64,000 nt of DNA, taken from positions 114,979,642-115,043,641 of the forward strand of contig CM022944.1 in the NCBI GenBank assembly GCA_012931725.1, read 5' to 3'. The notes below the pieces were generated by a model. That model was given only the letters and a program-made list of their open reading frames with translations. It did no database searches and was not told where the DNA came from. Below are positions 24,829 through 36,002 of the stretch, piece after piece (within the stretch, counting starts at the first letter, position 1; the number at the start of each line of letters is the position of its first letter). The position numbers were made by a program, and so were the translations under genes. The DNA is from Litsea cubeba (Eukaryota; Streptophyta; Magnoliopsida; Laurales; Lauraceae).

Positions 24829-24833
24829 GAAAT

Positions 24834-25576
24834 TGTAAGTGCCTAAAAATTATGGGCTTTGGATCAGGGATTAGGACCCCTGTCTTGAGTGGTTTGGAAG
24901 AAGATGATCGTGGCTCCGATTAGATCTGAAGAGGAAGAGAAGAAAACACGTCAGAGGACCCTGGCTGTGGGCAGCGCAAGGCTCTCCGATGCTTAAGTCA
25001 GTTCAGGGACTGAATAAGGGAGATGGAGAAAAAATAACAGAGTGAGTCTGTGTATTATGGGTTGCGTACCTTAGAATGGAGATGGAGATGCTATTTATAG
25101 GAGATGGAGATGTCTTGCGTGAGCAAGTTCCGAGATGGGCCTGGCCACTCGAGTGACCCTGTCCACTCAGCCCACAATTCATTAAATGCTTGCCTTACCT
25201 ACCCATGCCTCATTAAATGCCAATCTTATCGGGTCAGGTGGCGGTTTGACTTTTGGGCCAGGTCCCATCGGGCCTAGCCCGGAGCCATGCTTTGGGGGGG
25301 CACGTGCTCTGTATACGCCATTTTGTCAGGAATGATGGGTCGCATGACACGCCTTAGTACGTGCCTCCATCCTACTGACAGTCCCATCAGCGTCTGTCAA
25401 ATCTGCCGCGCCGAGGTCGGTGTACAATGTCCCGTGCCACCTGACCTCGGGGGTGCTCATCTCGGCGAGTGCCGCGACCCTTTAGCTGCGACCCGTCTCG
25501 GCCGAGAGGAGGTGAGATTAAGCTCTTAAGACCGGGCCTAGCTTTGATCTCGGCTTAGTGAAAATATCCCCACACA
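24834..25576 (-). repeat. 3' LTR of the Tat element
   Basis: 743 bp, starting TGTAAGTGCC and ending CCCCACACA on the plus strand. A minus-strand TATAAATA lies at 25099-25092, matching the one in the 5' LTR. It is adjacent to a polypurine tract (minus strand AAAAGCTGGGGGCAAT, about 25577-25592). Confidence 0.95.
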
Positions 25577-25941
25577 ATTGCCCCCAGCTTTTGAGCTCTT
25601 AAGAGTATCCCAACTCTTTGAGGTCGGAAGTTGACTAGGACTTGCAGAGAGGATGCCGCGATGCAGCGTGCCGCGATGCCCTCGCGTTCGAATCCGGAGG
25701 AAGCCCAAACGGCTTATGGTTTTGAAATCGCATTTAATGTTGCGCAGCCCCCGTGTCCTTATCTCTGCCCGCTGTCGCTTCGGTGTCCGAGGCATTAAAT
25801 GGCGCATGGAAAACGGGCTGGCGCTTCCACGTGTCCCCTTTAGCTTGGCTGGCCCGTCTTTTCATGATGGCGCGCGTAGTGAAAAGACGCGCCTTCTTTG
25901 AAATTCGAAAAGGCGCCATGATTAGGCGCTCTTTTTTCGGC

Positions 25942-25949
25942 TATAAGTA
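25942..25949 (+). promoter_or_regulatory. TATA-like box of the antisense gene
   Basis: TATAAGTA on the plus strand followed by a CT-rich leader (about 25957-26110), 358 bp upstream of the antisense ORF start at 26300. It lies inside the retroelement but outside the LTR, so the antisense gene would have its own promoter. The function is inferred from motif and spacing. Confidence 0.5.
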
Positions 25950-26299
25950 GGGGGCGCCTCTTTTCCTTCTTCTTTCTTCCTTATCTTCATTTTCCAGAAC
26001 CTTGTCTTTCTCTGCTTTGCTTTCTCGCTTCCAAAGCTTTCTTCTACGTCTTCGCTTTCGCTCCCAGAGCTTTCTTCTTCCTTCCCTGCTTTCGCCTCCT
26101 TGAACGAGAGAGACTGCTGCGGAGATTTTCCAGACTTTTCGCCGGAAGGAGGTGCTGTTAGGGTTCTGCTTTCGCTGACCTCTGCTGTTGATCTCTTCGT
26201 AAGTCTTCTTCCCTTCGTCTCTGTTTCTTAGGGTTCTGTCTAAGATTTTCCTTTGCTTCCAGCACAATTCTTTCCTTCTTCTAGCGTTTTCCCTGAGAG

Positions 26300-28449
26300 A
26301 TGGGCATTTAAAGCCACTGGATAGAGTCTGAGAGAGGGTTAGCCGACCTTAGGGTTAGGTATAACATCCCAGATGGGGTCCAAGTCATGGCGACCCCTAC
26401 TGTTGCCCATATCCTAGGTGACTTTTATGGCGGCTGGATGCCGTTCCCCCTGGTAGCCGTGATCGAGGGCGGGGTTAGGTTTCCCCTCCGCCCTCTGCTT
26501 AGGGAGTGTCTTAGGGCACGGAGCCTCTGCCCCTGCTAACTGATGCCCAGCAGTTTCAAAATTGTAATGGGCACGGACGCGCTCAATACAATTTTGGGCA
26601 TCGGTCTCGGCGTCCACGATATCGAGGATGCCTATGACATTTGCAAATCCGGGAAGGATATGTATTACCTCCGCATCAAGCCAGGTCGGAGGCCATTTGT
26701 GCAAGCCTTGGAGGATTCCAATAAATATGCCGGGGACGACCGTCTGATGGTCACGGGCAACTGGGAGTTCAGCGATGACGAGGCCATCGCGGAAAGATTT
26801 TTCAAGATCCCCTGTCACTTCGGCACCCCTCTAAGTAATTACAGTCTTAGTACGCCTTTTTATTTCTTCTACTCTTTTGCTTTCCTAGGCTCATGCCCTT
26901 TGTCTGTCATGCAGGTGCTCGTCAGAGGAGAGCGGCTGCAGGCCAGGACGGCTGGAAGCCAAACAAGTCTTGGATCCGGGCCTTGGAGAGCTACCACAGC
27001 CACGAGGATAGGTCGGCGTGTAAGCTACTGGGGTACGAGCCTAGGTACCGCGGCTACAGAAGCAAGAAGCATATCGCTCATCGCACGCAAGCTGCGGCGG
27101 AGGTAGAGGAGGAAGGTAGAGGGGAGGAAGAGCAGACCGCGACCGACTCTGAGGACCGTGCTGCATCCAACTCCGAGACCTCTACTTCGGGATCCGAGGA
27201 GGACGACACCGAGACGATCGGTAGGGTCATCCTGTCATCGGAGAGCGAATCAGAAGAAGAGATGGAGAGGACCCGCCCGAAGCCAGTCTTCAAGAACCTC
27301 AAGGCCCTGCCCGTGGGAGGCAGAGGTCGGGGCGCCGCGTCCTCTTCCCGCGCGCCTCCTTCGTCGAGCGCGCCTTCGTCTTCCACCGCGGCTCCTCCTG
27401 TGCGGACGCCGATGCCTCTCGCCACGGCTGGGACCAGGACTTCCGTGGTCGCCTCCCCCCTAGCCACGCAGGGGGACGACCTGGCCAGGAAAAGGGCCAG
27501 GGTCGAAGGCTCGGCGGGGGAGTCTTCGGCTGGCAGGATGTCAACGCGGGCTTCTCCCGCCCCTTGGAGGCCGAGCTTCATGTTCCAGCCCGGGAGACCG
27601 ATGACGGTAGAGGACCGTCTCTCCGGGGGGCCTCTGGTGATCGCCAGCCTCAGCAGTGCCTGCGCTTTGCCGCGGGACATGGAGAAGCATGACGAGCTGG
27701 ATGACATCTCCCTGTTGGCATCGCAGATGAAGGCGAGCCTGAGCGTAAGTTCACAACCTTCTCTAATCCTTTTCCTTTCAATTATCGGCTATAGCTTCTT
27801 CTGACTGGTGGCTTGATTCCTTGCAGATTGTGCAGATGGCTCAGATCTCAGTGTCGCGAGTCCAGAAGTGCCACGCCGAGCTCAAGAGGATCCAGGCAAA
27901 CTGTGAGCAGCACAGGAAAGCCTTGGAAGAGGGCCAAGCAAGGGTGAAGGAATACGAAGAGACGCACCAAGCCCTCTTCGCCGAGCAGACAAGGCGAAGT
28001 CGGCCTTTGAGCTGGTCAAGAGGAGGGAGGCCGAGTTGGAGAGGAGGATCGCTGACCTTGAGAGGCAGAAAGCTGAACTTGAGTTCAGGAATCAAGCCGA
28101 GGTCAGTGCGGCCTTCCAGGACGGCGTTGACGTGGCTGGCGAGGAATACGCGGCACAGGTCGACGACATAAGAGTCTCATCCTGGGAGATGGGGTGGAAA
28201 GCGGCCCTCGAAAAGGCGGGGGTTCCCAGGGATCATCTTGCATATACGAGCCCGGATGAATTCCCGCGCTCTGACGCTGATCCGACTCCCGCGGCAGACT
28301 CTGGGAGGGACCCTGCGGCCGAGCCGGAACCGGAACTCCCCCCGTTGACGACTGAGGCGCCCGCTATTGCTGCGACTCCAGCCGCAGCTTCTACCTCTGA
28401 AGCCCCTCCTTCCGCCGCGACTCCAACATCTAAGGCGCCTGCTGCTTGA
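26300..28449 (+). pseudogene. Antisense extra ORF of Tat element (Transposase_28-like, coiled coil)
   Basis: Three exons on the strand opposite to gag-pol: 26300-26834, 26915-27744 and 27827-28449, with GT/AG introns of about 80 bp and matching phases (535 nt, then 830 nt). Exon 1 has a region like the plant putative gypsy-type transposon family (PF04195): GGWMPFPLVAVIEGGVRFPL, LMPSSFKIVMG, YYLRIKPGRRPFVQ. Exon 2 starts with a basic part (RQRRAAAGQDGWKPNKSW) and becomes very acidic and Ser-rich (SSESESEEEME). Exon 3 is a long coiled coil (AELKRIQANCEQHRKALEEG) with a Pro/Ala-rich tail. Broken: stops at codon 4 (26309-26311) and at about 26537-26539 (TAA where CAA fits), and a one-base frame change near 27990. 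The function of such ORFs is unknown. Confidence 0.75.
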
Positions 28450-28881
28450 GGCTCTTCGGCTGCTCTTCTTTTTTCTATCTTTTGATGTAATAATTTTTTT
28501 TTCACCTTGTAGTTTTAATGTAACGAAACTCTTTTACCTTGAATGAAAATCTACTTTTGTGTCTATTCTGCGTTCTGTTTTCTTTGCACTTTTGTTTGAT
28601 CTGAATGTGTCAAGTGTTTCATTTCGGCTATATGACCGAATTCCCACATCTTGGAAACCCGCGATCGATTAGCCGCGCTTAATAGCTGTAGCTTTTAGAA
28701 TGCGATGTAGGGTCCCCAGGGCACGGAGTGCTTTGATGGCGAGTGAATGGTGTCACCAAAAAAGTAGAAAGAAAATTGTACAAGTATATGAGCTCGGCGG
28801 GTGCTGAGCTGCCTTAGTCCGGGGTCAAACTGTTTAGGGTACTTGCCTAGCGACCAGGCGTGCAAGTAAGGCGATCTTTCT

Positions 28882-29275
28882 GGCTCGTCACCGGGGGCCG
28901 TGCTGGCTATCTGGCGCGAGGGCCGAGATGCGCTTATCGCACGAATGGAGAAGTCCCCCTGGCTCGTCACCAGGGGCCGTGCTGGCTATCTGGCACGAGG
29001 GCCGAGATGCGCTTATCGCACGAATGGAGAAGTCCCCTTGGCTCGTCACCAGGGGCCGTGCTGGCTATCTGGCACGAGGGCCGAGATGCGCTTATCGCAC
29101 GAATGGAGAAGTCCCCCTGGCTCGTCACCAGGGGTCGTGATGGCTATCTGGCACGAGGGCCGAGATGTGCTTATCGCACGAATGGAGAAGTCCCCCCTGG
29201 CTCTTCACCAGGGGCCGTGCTGGCTATCTGCGCGAGGGCCGAGATGCGTTTATCGCACAAGTGGAGATGTTCCTG
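28882..29275. repeat. 79-bp tandem repeat, about 5 copies
   Basis: Unit starts GGCTCGTCACCAGGGGCCGT at 28882, 28961, 29040, 29119 and 29199 (spacing 79, 79, 79, 80). Copies differ by only a few bases. Because 79 is not a multiple of three, the same peptide style appears in all three frames (28860-29333), so those open frames are repeat shadows. It lies between the integrase end and the antisense gene, the 3' variable region where Tat elements are known to carry tandem repeats. Confidence 0.93.
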
Positions 29276-29452
29276 CCGGGCTGGAGAGGACGAAGTCATT
29301 CTTTTGCCGATTTTATTTTCGAAGCTAGGATGACCCCGCGCACTGCTGCCGAGCTGGAGAAATGCGGTATTGCCGCGGTCCTTGACTTAGAAAAGCAAGA
29401 GAAACTTCTGAGAAGAAATGTTCTTCATTGATTTGCATAAACTTCGTACATT

Positions 29453-32400
29453 TCAAAAGTAAAATTTCTTGAGGTGCGAGGCGTTCCACGGCCGTGGCAG
29501 TAGCTTTCCATCCATATCCTCGAGTTTGTACGCTGACCGGCATGCAGTCGAGACTACCTTGAATGGGCCGCGCCAGTTTGGAGCCAACTTGCCCTGGTTC
29601 GGGTCCTTGTCCGCAGGCAGAGCCTTCTTCAGGACCAGTTCTCCAATGGAGAACTTCCTTTCCCGAACTCTCTGATTGTAATCTCTTGCAAGCCGTTGCT
29701 GATAGGCTGCTAAACGGATGGACGCCGCTTCTATGCGCTCTTCGGCCAGATCCAATCCCAAGGTCAGGTTCTTCTCTTTTTGACTTTGGTCAAAGAGTTC
29801 GGATCTGAGCGTCGGGAGGCCGATCTCAAGCGGGATCACGGCTTCCATTCCGTATGCCAAGGAGAATGGAGTTTCTGAAGTGGAGCGCCTCGGGGTGGTC
29901 CTGTATGCCCACAGCACACTGGGTAACTCTTCCACCCATCTTCCTTTGGCCCCGTCGAGTCTCTTTTTGAGTCCATCAAGGACCACTTTGTTGGAGATCT
30001 TGGCTTGGCCGTTGCTCTGGGGATAGGCTGGAGTCGAGTAATGGTTCCTGATGCCGAGCTCCTTGCAGAAGTTTTTGAAGAGGCTGGAGTCGAATTGGGT
30101 CCCGTTGTCCGAGACCAAGATTCGAGGGATGCCGAATCTCGTGATGATGTTCTTCCATATAAAGTTTTTCGAGTCCCGCTCAGTGATGGAAGACAATGCT
30201 TCTGCCTCTATCCACTTGGTGAAATAGTCAGTGGCCACTATCAGCCACCTCTTATTCCCTGGAGCTCGATGGAGAGGTCCCACGATGTCCAGCCCCCACT
30301 AAGCAAAGGGCCATGGGCTGGAGAGTGGGCTCAGATCCTGTGCAGGTTGATGGAGATTGTGCGAGAACTTCTGGCACTTCTCGCATTTCATGGCGTACAT
30401 CTGTGCGTCCTTCTGCATGTATGGCCACCAGTATCCTTGGCTTATAGCTCGGTAAACTAGTGACCTTCCTCCGATGTGACTTCCGCAGATGCCTTCATGT
30501 ATTTCGTAGAGGAAGTCTTCAACTCGGCTCGGGTGGATGCACTGGAGATAAAGACCTGTGAAGGATTTTCTATACAGTTTTCCTTCTGGAGAGAGCCAGA
30601 ACCGGGCCGCCCTGAGCCTGATTTTGTGAGCTTGAGCTCTGTCCTCGGGGAGTTGGTCGTCCTTGAGGTACGCGATGATGGGATCCATCCAACTGGGCCC
30701 GAGATCAATGCACAAGATTTTCTGTGGTGGGCGGAGCTCTATACTTGGCGATGTCAGCGAGCCTACTTCCACAGTCCTCTTTTTTCCAGCTTCGACGGCG
30801 GAAGCTAGGTTGGCGAGCGCGTCAGCGTGTGAGTTAGAATCTCTGCCAATTTGTCTGACTTCTGCTTCCGGGAATTGAGAGAGGAGCTTCTTGGCGAGGG
30901 TCAAATAGGCCGCCATTCTATCGTCGCGAGCCTGGTAATCTCCAGTGAGCTGGCTCGTCACCAACTGTGAGTCACTGAAGACTACCAGCTGTTGAGCTCC
31001 GAGAATCTTGGCACTATTCAGCCCCGCTAGCAATGCTTCGTATTCTGCCTCATTGTTTGATGCTCGAAGTCAAGGGTCAAGGCCTGCTCAATGACTAGCC
31101 CTTCTGGAGACTGGAGAACTACGCCGACGCCGGCCCTCCTAGAGGTAGAGGACCCGTCAACGAAGACCTTCCAAGCTGAATCTCAGAACGTATCCCGAGA
31201 TTGCTCGTAATCAATCCCCGAGACTAAGTCGTCATGCCCCCTGCCCCCCAGTTCGGGGTCGAGTGGGCTCGGCGTCGAACTCGATGAAGTAAACTCGACG
31301 ATGAAGTCCGACAAAATCTGCGCTTTGATCGTTGTCCTGGGTTGGTACTGGATGTCGTACTGTCCCAGCTCCACGGCCTATCTTGAGACTCGTCCGGAGA
31401 AGTCGGCCTTCCGGAAGACAGACTTGAGTTGGTGCTCAGTAACCACCACTATCGTGTGGGTCTGGAAATAATGTGAGAGCTTTCGAGAGGCACTGACGAG
31501 GGCCAGTGCGAGCTTCTCCATCTGCAAGTATCTGGTTTCCGCGTCGAGGAGGGTCTTGCTTGTGTAATAAATGGGCTTCTGCTGCCCTTCATCTTCTCTG
31601 ACCAGTACTGAGCTCACAGCATGATCGGAGACCGCCAAGTACAAATACAGTGCTTCGCCTTTCTTCGGGGTCGACAGCAGTGGAGGTGAGGCCAGGTAAG
31701 CTTTGAGCTCTTGGAGAGCCGAGTCATACTCCGGGGTCCACTCGAACCTCAGGTTCTTCTTCAGCAGCTGAAAGAAAGGACGGCACTTGTCGGAAGACCT
31801 GCTGATGAAGCGGTTGAGAGCGGCGGCCATGCCAGTGAGCCGCTGGACCTGCTTCGTCGTTGCCGGGCTTTGAATTCCCAGGATTGCGGAGATTTGGTTT
31901 GGGTTTGCTTCAATACCTCGTCTCGTGACGAGGCTCCCTAAGAATTTGCCGGAGCCGACTCCGAAGGTGCATTTGGAGGCGTTCAGCTTTAATCCGAACT
32001 TCCGGAGAACGTCGAATACCTGGCCGAGGTCCGTCAGATGGTCGTGAGACTGGATGGATTTGACGACCATGTCGTCAATGTACACCTCGACTGTTTTGCC
32101 GAGCTGGTCTCGGAACATCTTGGTGACCAACCTCTGGTAGGTCGCCCCTGCATTCTTCAGTCCGAACGGCATCACCTTATAGCAGTAGGTCCCCCTAGGA
32201 GTGATGAATGCCTTTTTTTCTTCATCTGGTCCGTACATGGGTATCTGGTGATAGCCGCGGTAAGCGTCAAGGAAACTCATCCTTTCATGACCGGCAGTGA
32301 CATCGATCATCTGGTCGATCTTCGGGAGTGGAAAGCAGTCTTTGGGACACGCCTTGTTAAGGTCGGTGAAGTCGACGCAGATTCTCCACTTTCCGGTCTT

Positions 32401-33350
32401 CTTTTTTACTACCACGGTGTTCGCCAGCCATTTCGGGTATTGGACCTCCCTGATGGCGCTTGCTTCTAGCAGTTTCTCCACCTCTTCGACCACGGCCGCA
32501 GATTGCTCGACTCCAGATCTTCTTGCCTTCTGGACCACAGGCTTGACTTGAGGGTCTACGTCCAGCCTGTGGCTCATGACCTCAGGATCCACGCCAGGCA
32601 TTTCCTGCGGGGTCCAAGCGAAAACCTCTCTGTTCTATAACAGGAAGTTAAGCAGTTCGGACCTCTCCAGCTCGGTGAGCTGACTCCCAAGCAGGAAGTA
32701 CCTCTCGGGACCACTGGGGTCAAGCCTGACCTCGGTGAGATCTTCAACGCTCTTATCTTCTGGATAGCGGCCAACTCTGTCCAGTTCGGCCTCCAGTTCC
32801 GCCATATGTACTTGCTTTGGCTTTTCCTCGCCGGACATGACGGCCATCATGCAACGTTTGGCCATTTGCTGGTCACCGTCGACTGTGACCACCTCGATCC
32901 TGCCGTCCCTTTCCAAAGGGAACTTAAGTTTCTGATGGTAGGAGGAGGGGACAGCCTCTATCTGGTGCAGCCAGCTCCTCCCTACGATGGCATTGTAGGG
33001 GGATGGCGTATCTACGACGAGGAAGTCAGCCACTACTGACGCGCCTTCGACTTGAACTTTGAGGGAGACTCTTCCCTTTGGATATACGGGCTTCACGCTA
33101 AACCCTATCAGGGGGGTCCGCGCTTCTTGGAGGTCTTCTTCGGTGAGCCCCATCTTAGTAAAGCAGTAGAGGATCTCGGACGAACTGCCGGGGTCGACGA
33201 GGATCCTCTGCACCTTGTAGCTCCCCAGCTTCAGGGTCATGATCAGCGGGTCATTGTGAGGGAGATGGACTCCTTCCAGGTCCTCGTCTGAGAACCAAAT
33301 CTTTGGCCTCTCTTTCCGAGCTTTTTTGGAAGCTGGTCCGAGCTCGGCTG
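29453..33350 (-). pseudogene. Tat pol: protease, reverse transcriptase, RNase H, integrase (broken)
   Basis: Minus strand. Protease at about 33240-32640 (RILVDPGSSSEILYC). Reverse transcriptase at 32601-31378 (WRICVDFTDLNKACPKDCF, FGLKNAGATYQRLV, catalytic VYIDDMVVK). RNase H at about 31170-30740 (VFVDGSS, NEAEYEALLAG, FSDSQLV, SHADALANL), then the integrase zinc finger (C-x2-C in KCEKCQK) and integrase core to 29453 (VATDYFTKW, VSDNGTQFD). Breaks: in-frame stops at 32635-32637, 31378-31380, 31183-31185 and 30299-30301; a one-base loss near 31065 inside RNase H; and the third integrase catalytic residue, normally E in GQAE, is K (NGQAKISNK, about 29990). The integrase ends DGKLLPRPWNASHLKKFYF. 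Confidence 0.92.
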
Positions 33351-33494
33351 CATGACCTGCTTCCCATGGGAGGCCCTTCTGGCCTCGGCACGGGCCTGGC
33401 TGCTGTTTTGCTTAACGGGAGCCAGGTGAATGACGTTTATGATCCTTTCCGACCCGTTGCTGTCATGACTCTCCTCGGCTCGGCGCCGAGGTTG

Positions 33495-35186
33495 CTAATT
33501 GCTTCTGATGTCTGCTCCCTTGCAGTACTCCTTCAGGTGCCCGCTCTTGATGAGCCTCTCGAGATGGTCTTTGAGGGAGTAGCAATCCCCAGTGTTATGC
33601 CCGCTCTGCTTGTGGTAAGCGTAGAACCTGGTCTGATCTCTCGTGGAGGGGTCGCTCTTCATGGGCTGCGGCCATTTAAAGTACGGCTTCCCCTGGATCT
33701 TGTCCAGTATCTGGTGAATCGGCTCTTTGAAGACTGTATTGACCTTTTCGCGTGAAGAGTAGGATGGTCTATATCTCTTGCCTCCTCCCGAAGTGCGAGT
33801 CGGGGCTGACGACTGGCCACCCGAGTGGTGGTCTTGGCTCGTCTCTTCTTTGTAGAAGGTTCTTTTTTCCCTACTGGAGGTTCGATCCTCCTGCCGGGAC
33901 CGATCCTCCTGCCGCGGTCTGTCCTCCTGCCGAGACCGGTTCTCGTTCCAAGACCGGTTCTTGGAGACGCCAAAACTCTCGTTGGCCCGCGCCTCGTCCT
34001 CTTCTTGCTCGATGTATTTGTTCACCCTCGCCATGAGGGCTGTTACGGAGAGGACAGGGTTTCGGACGAGCTCTTTCCGGAGCTTGCACCCTGGCAGGAG
34101 GGCATGCTGGAAGGACCTGATCGCGATATCTTCAGAAGAGTTGTCGATTTGGCTATAAACCGTCTAGAATCTCTTGGCGAATTGAGTGACGCTTTCACTC
34201 CACCTCATTCTGAGGGCCGTGATGTCGCTATCAGTCTTTGGAATGACTCTGTGCGCCTGGAATTTCCCCAGGAAGGAGTCCCGCAACTGAGACCAGTTCG
34301 TGATCGATCCTTCCGGGAGCGCGCAGGACCATTTGAGGGGAAGATCCCCCAGGCTGGAGGAGAAGACTCTACAGTTGAGGTGCCCGACGTCACCCCAGAC
34401 GGATAGTTTTTGGGTGAAATGCCGGAGGTGTGCTGCTGGGTCCGAGGTTCCGTCATAGAGGACGAACCTCGGGACACTGAACTTCTTTGGGAGGGGATAG
34501 TCGATGATTTCTCTGGAGAAAGGAGATGAGTCGAGGCCAGCGAAGTCGGGGACGTCTGGCTGGTTCTGAGCGAGCCCTGCCTCCTTCAGGGTGTTCTGGA
34601 TGGCCTGCTTGACCAGGTGGTCAATCAGTGCCTTCTGATCTCCCGCCTCTGATCTCGGCATTGACCCCCTGTCAATGTGGTTATGGCAGGAACTCCCAGC
34701 GTGACTCCGCTCGCGGCTCTTGTCGTTCAGATGTTGCCTTAAGTCCTTGCCGGTGACGGGATCCTTTCTGCCTACGAGATCACCGCCCCCGGAGACTGTC
34801 TCTTTCTCCCGGAGCTGCTGCCTGAGCTGGCGGATAAGATCGTCTTTCTCCTGGAGGGCGAGGTTCTGAGCCCTGATTGCTGCTTGAGCGGGGTCGGCTC
34901 TGCCACCTTCGTGGTTCGAGCGGCGCTTGGATCGGTGTGATCCCGCCGCTGCCGGGGCTGTACCCTTCGAGAAACGCTCCTGGAGAGGAGCACCCAGCCG
35001 CGGTGGACTCCCCATCTCTAACGGGGATGAGGCAGACTCAGTGTGGTAACTTTCCACCTCTGCGGTCTCCCCTCTAGCGTTGCGCTCCTCTGGATGGGAC
35101 ACATAGGGCAATGGTCCAGGGAGAACCAGTGGCCCTGGAGGGAGAGACTTTGGGTGCTCTCCGCCTCTTTTGTTTCTCGGAGCCAT
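33495..35186 (-). pseudogene. Tat gag with one internal stop
   Basis: Starts MAPRNKRGGEHPKSLPPG at 35186 and reads to a TAG at 34164-34166 (after SESVTQFAKRF), then continues in the same frame (TVYSQIDNSSEDIAIRSFQH) to 33495. The capsid-like region spans about residues 220-390; the tail is very Arg/Asp/Glu-rich with NRSRQEDRPRQEDR repeats and CYSLKDHLERLIKSGHLKEYC. After the stop at 33495 the same frame goes on with coding-like sequence (SERIINVIHLAP) and then shifts frame into protease near 33300-33340, so that stop may also be secondary. Structural protein of the virus-like particle. Confidence 0.88.
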
Positions 35187-35235
35187 AGCGATTGAAAAAG
35201 TTTTGAGAAAGGTTTTTGGGTATGGGTTATTACTT

Positions 35236-35254
35236 CCCCACAGACGGCGCCAAT
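35236..35254 (-). other. Primer-binding site of Tat element
   Basis: Directly inside the 5' LTR the minus strand reads ATTGGCGCCGTCTGTGGGG, a motif often found at this place in plant Gypsy elements. Which tRNA primes it was not determined. Confidence 0.75.
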
Positions 35255-35997
35255 TGTAAGTGCCTAAAAATTACGGGCTTTGGATCAGGGATTAGGACCC
35301 CTGTCTTGAGTGGTTTGGAAGAAGATGATCGTGGCTCCGATTAGATCTAAAGAGGAAGAGAAGAAAACACGTCAGAGGACCCTGGCTGTGGGCAGCGCAA
35401 GGCTCTCCGATGCTTAAGTCAGTTCAGGGACTGGATAAGGGAGATGGAGAGAAAATAGCAGAGTGAGTCTGTGTATTATGGGTTGTGTACCTTAGAATGG
35501 AGATGGAGATGCTATTTATAGGAGATGGAGATGTCTTGCGTGGGCGAGTTCTAAGATGGGCCTGGCCACTCGAGTGGCCCTGTCCACTCAGCCCACAATT
35601 TATTAAATGCTTGCCTTACCTACCCATGCCTCATTAAATGCCAATCTTATCGGGTCAGGTGGCGGTTTGACTTTTGGGCCAGGTCCCATCGGGCCTGGCT
35701 TGGAGCCATGCTTTGGGGGCGCACGTGCTCTGTATACGCCGTTTTGTCAGGGATGATGGGTCGCAGGACACGCCTTAGTACGTGCCTCCATCTTACCGAC
35801 AGTCCCATCAGCGTCTGTCAAATCTGCCGCGCCGAGGTCGGTGTACAATGTCCCGTGCCAGCTGACCTCGGGGTTGCTCATCTCGGCGAGTGCCGCGACC
35901 CTTTAGCCGCGACCCGTCTCGGCCGAGAGGAGGTGAGATTAAGCTCTTAGGACCGGGCCTAGCTTTGATCTCGGCTTAGTGAAAATATCCCCACACA
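35255..35997 (-). repeat. 5' LTR of the Tat element
   Basis: 743 bp, pair of 24834-25576. On the minus strand it contains TATAAATA at 35520-35513, the likely promoter TATA box driving gag-pol leftward. Differences from the other LTR are mostly C/T and G/A, as expected from decay of methylated DNA. Confidence 0.95.
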
Positions 35998-36002
35998 GAA
36001 AT

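Larger units (their letters stand above)
24829..36002 (-). mobile_element. Full-length Tat-lineage Ty3/Gypsy retrotransposon (inactive)
   Basis: Transcribed right to left. LTRs lie at 35255-35997 (5') and 24834-25576 (3'), both 743 bp and TG...CA ended, flanked by target duplication GAAAT at 24829-24833 and 35998-36002. By eye the LTRs differ at about 25 of 743 positions (3.4 percent), mostly transitions. Order in the element: 5' LTR, primer-binding site, gag, protease, reverse transcriptase, RNase H, integrase, 79-bp tandem repeat, an antisense gene, polypurine tract, 3' LTR. The Tat assignment comes from the RT and gag sequence style plus the extra antisense ORF downstream of pol, known from Tat members such as Grande. 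Several stops, frame changes and a lost integrase catalytic residue make it non-autonomous. Confidence 0.95.

Noticed and set aside
27078..27707. 209-residue minus-strand open frame
   Set aside because: Shadow of the Ser/Glu-rich exon 2 of the antisense gene; high GC keeps the other frame open.
28882..29275. CRISPR-like spaced repeats
   Set aside because: The unit is a continuous 79-bp tandem repeat with no variable spacers, inside a plant retroelement.
28860..29431. Overlapping open frames in all three plus frames with the same peptide style
   Set aside because: They are the 79-bp tandem repeat read in shifted frames, not proteins.
29563..34406. Many plus-strand open frames across the pol and gag region
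   Set aside because: Shadows of gag-pol on the opposite strand with no recognisable domains.
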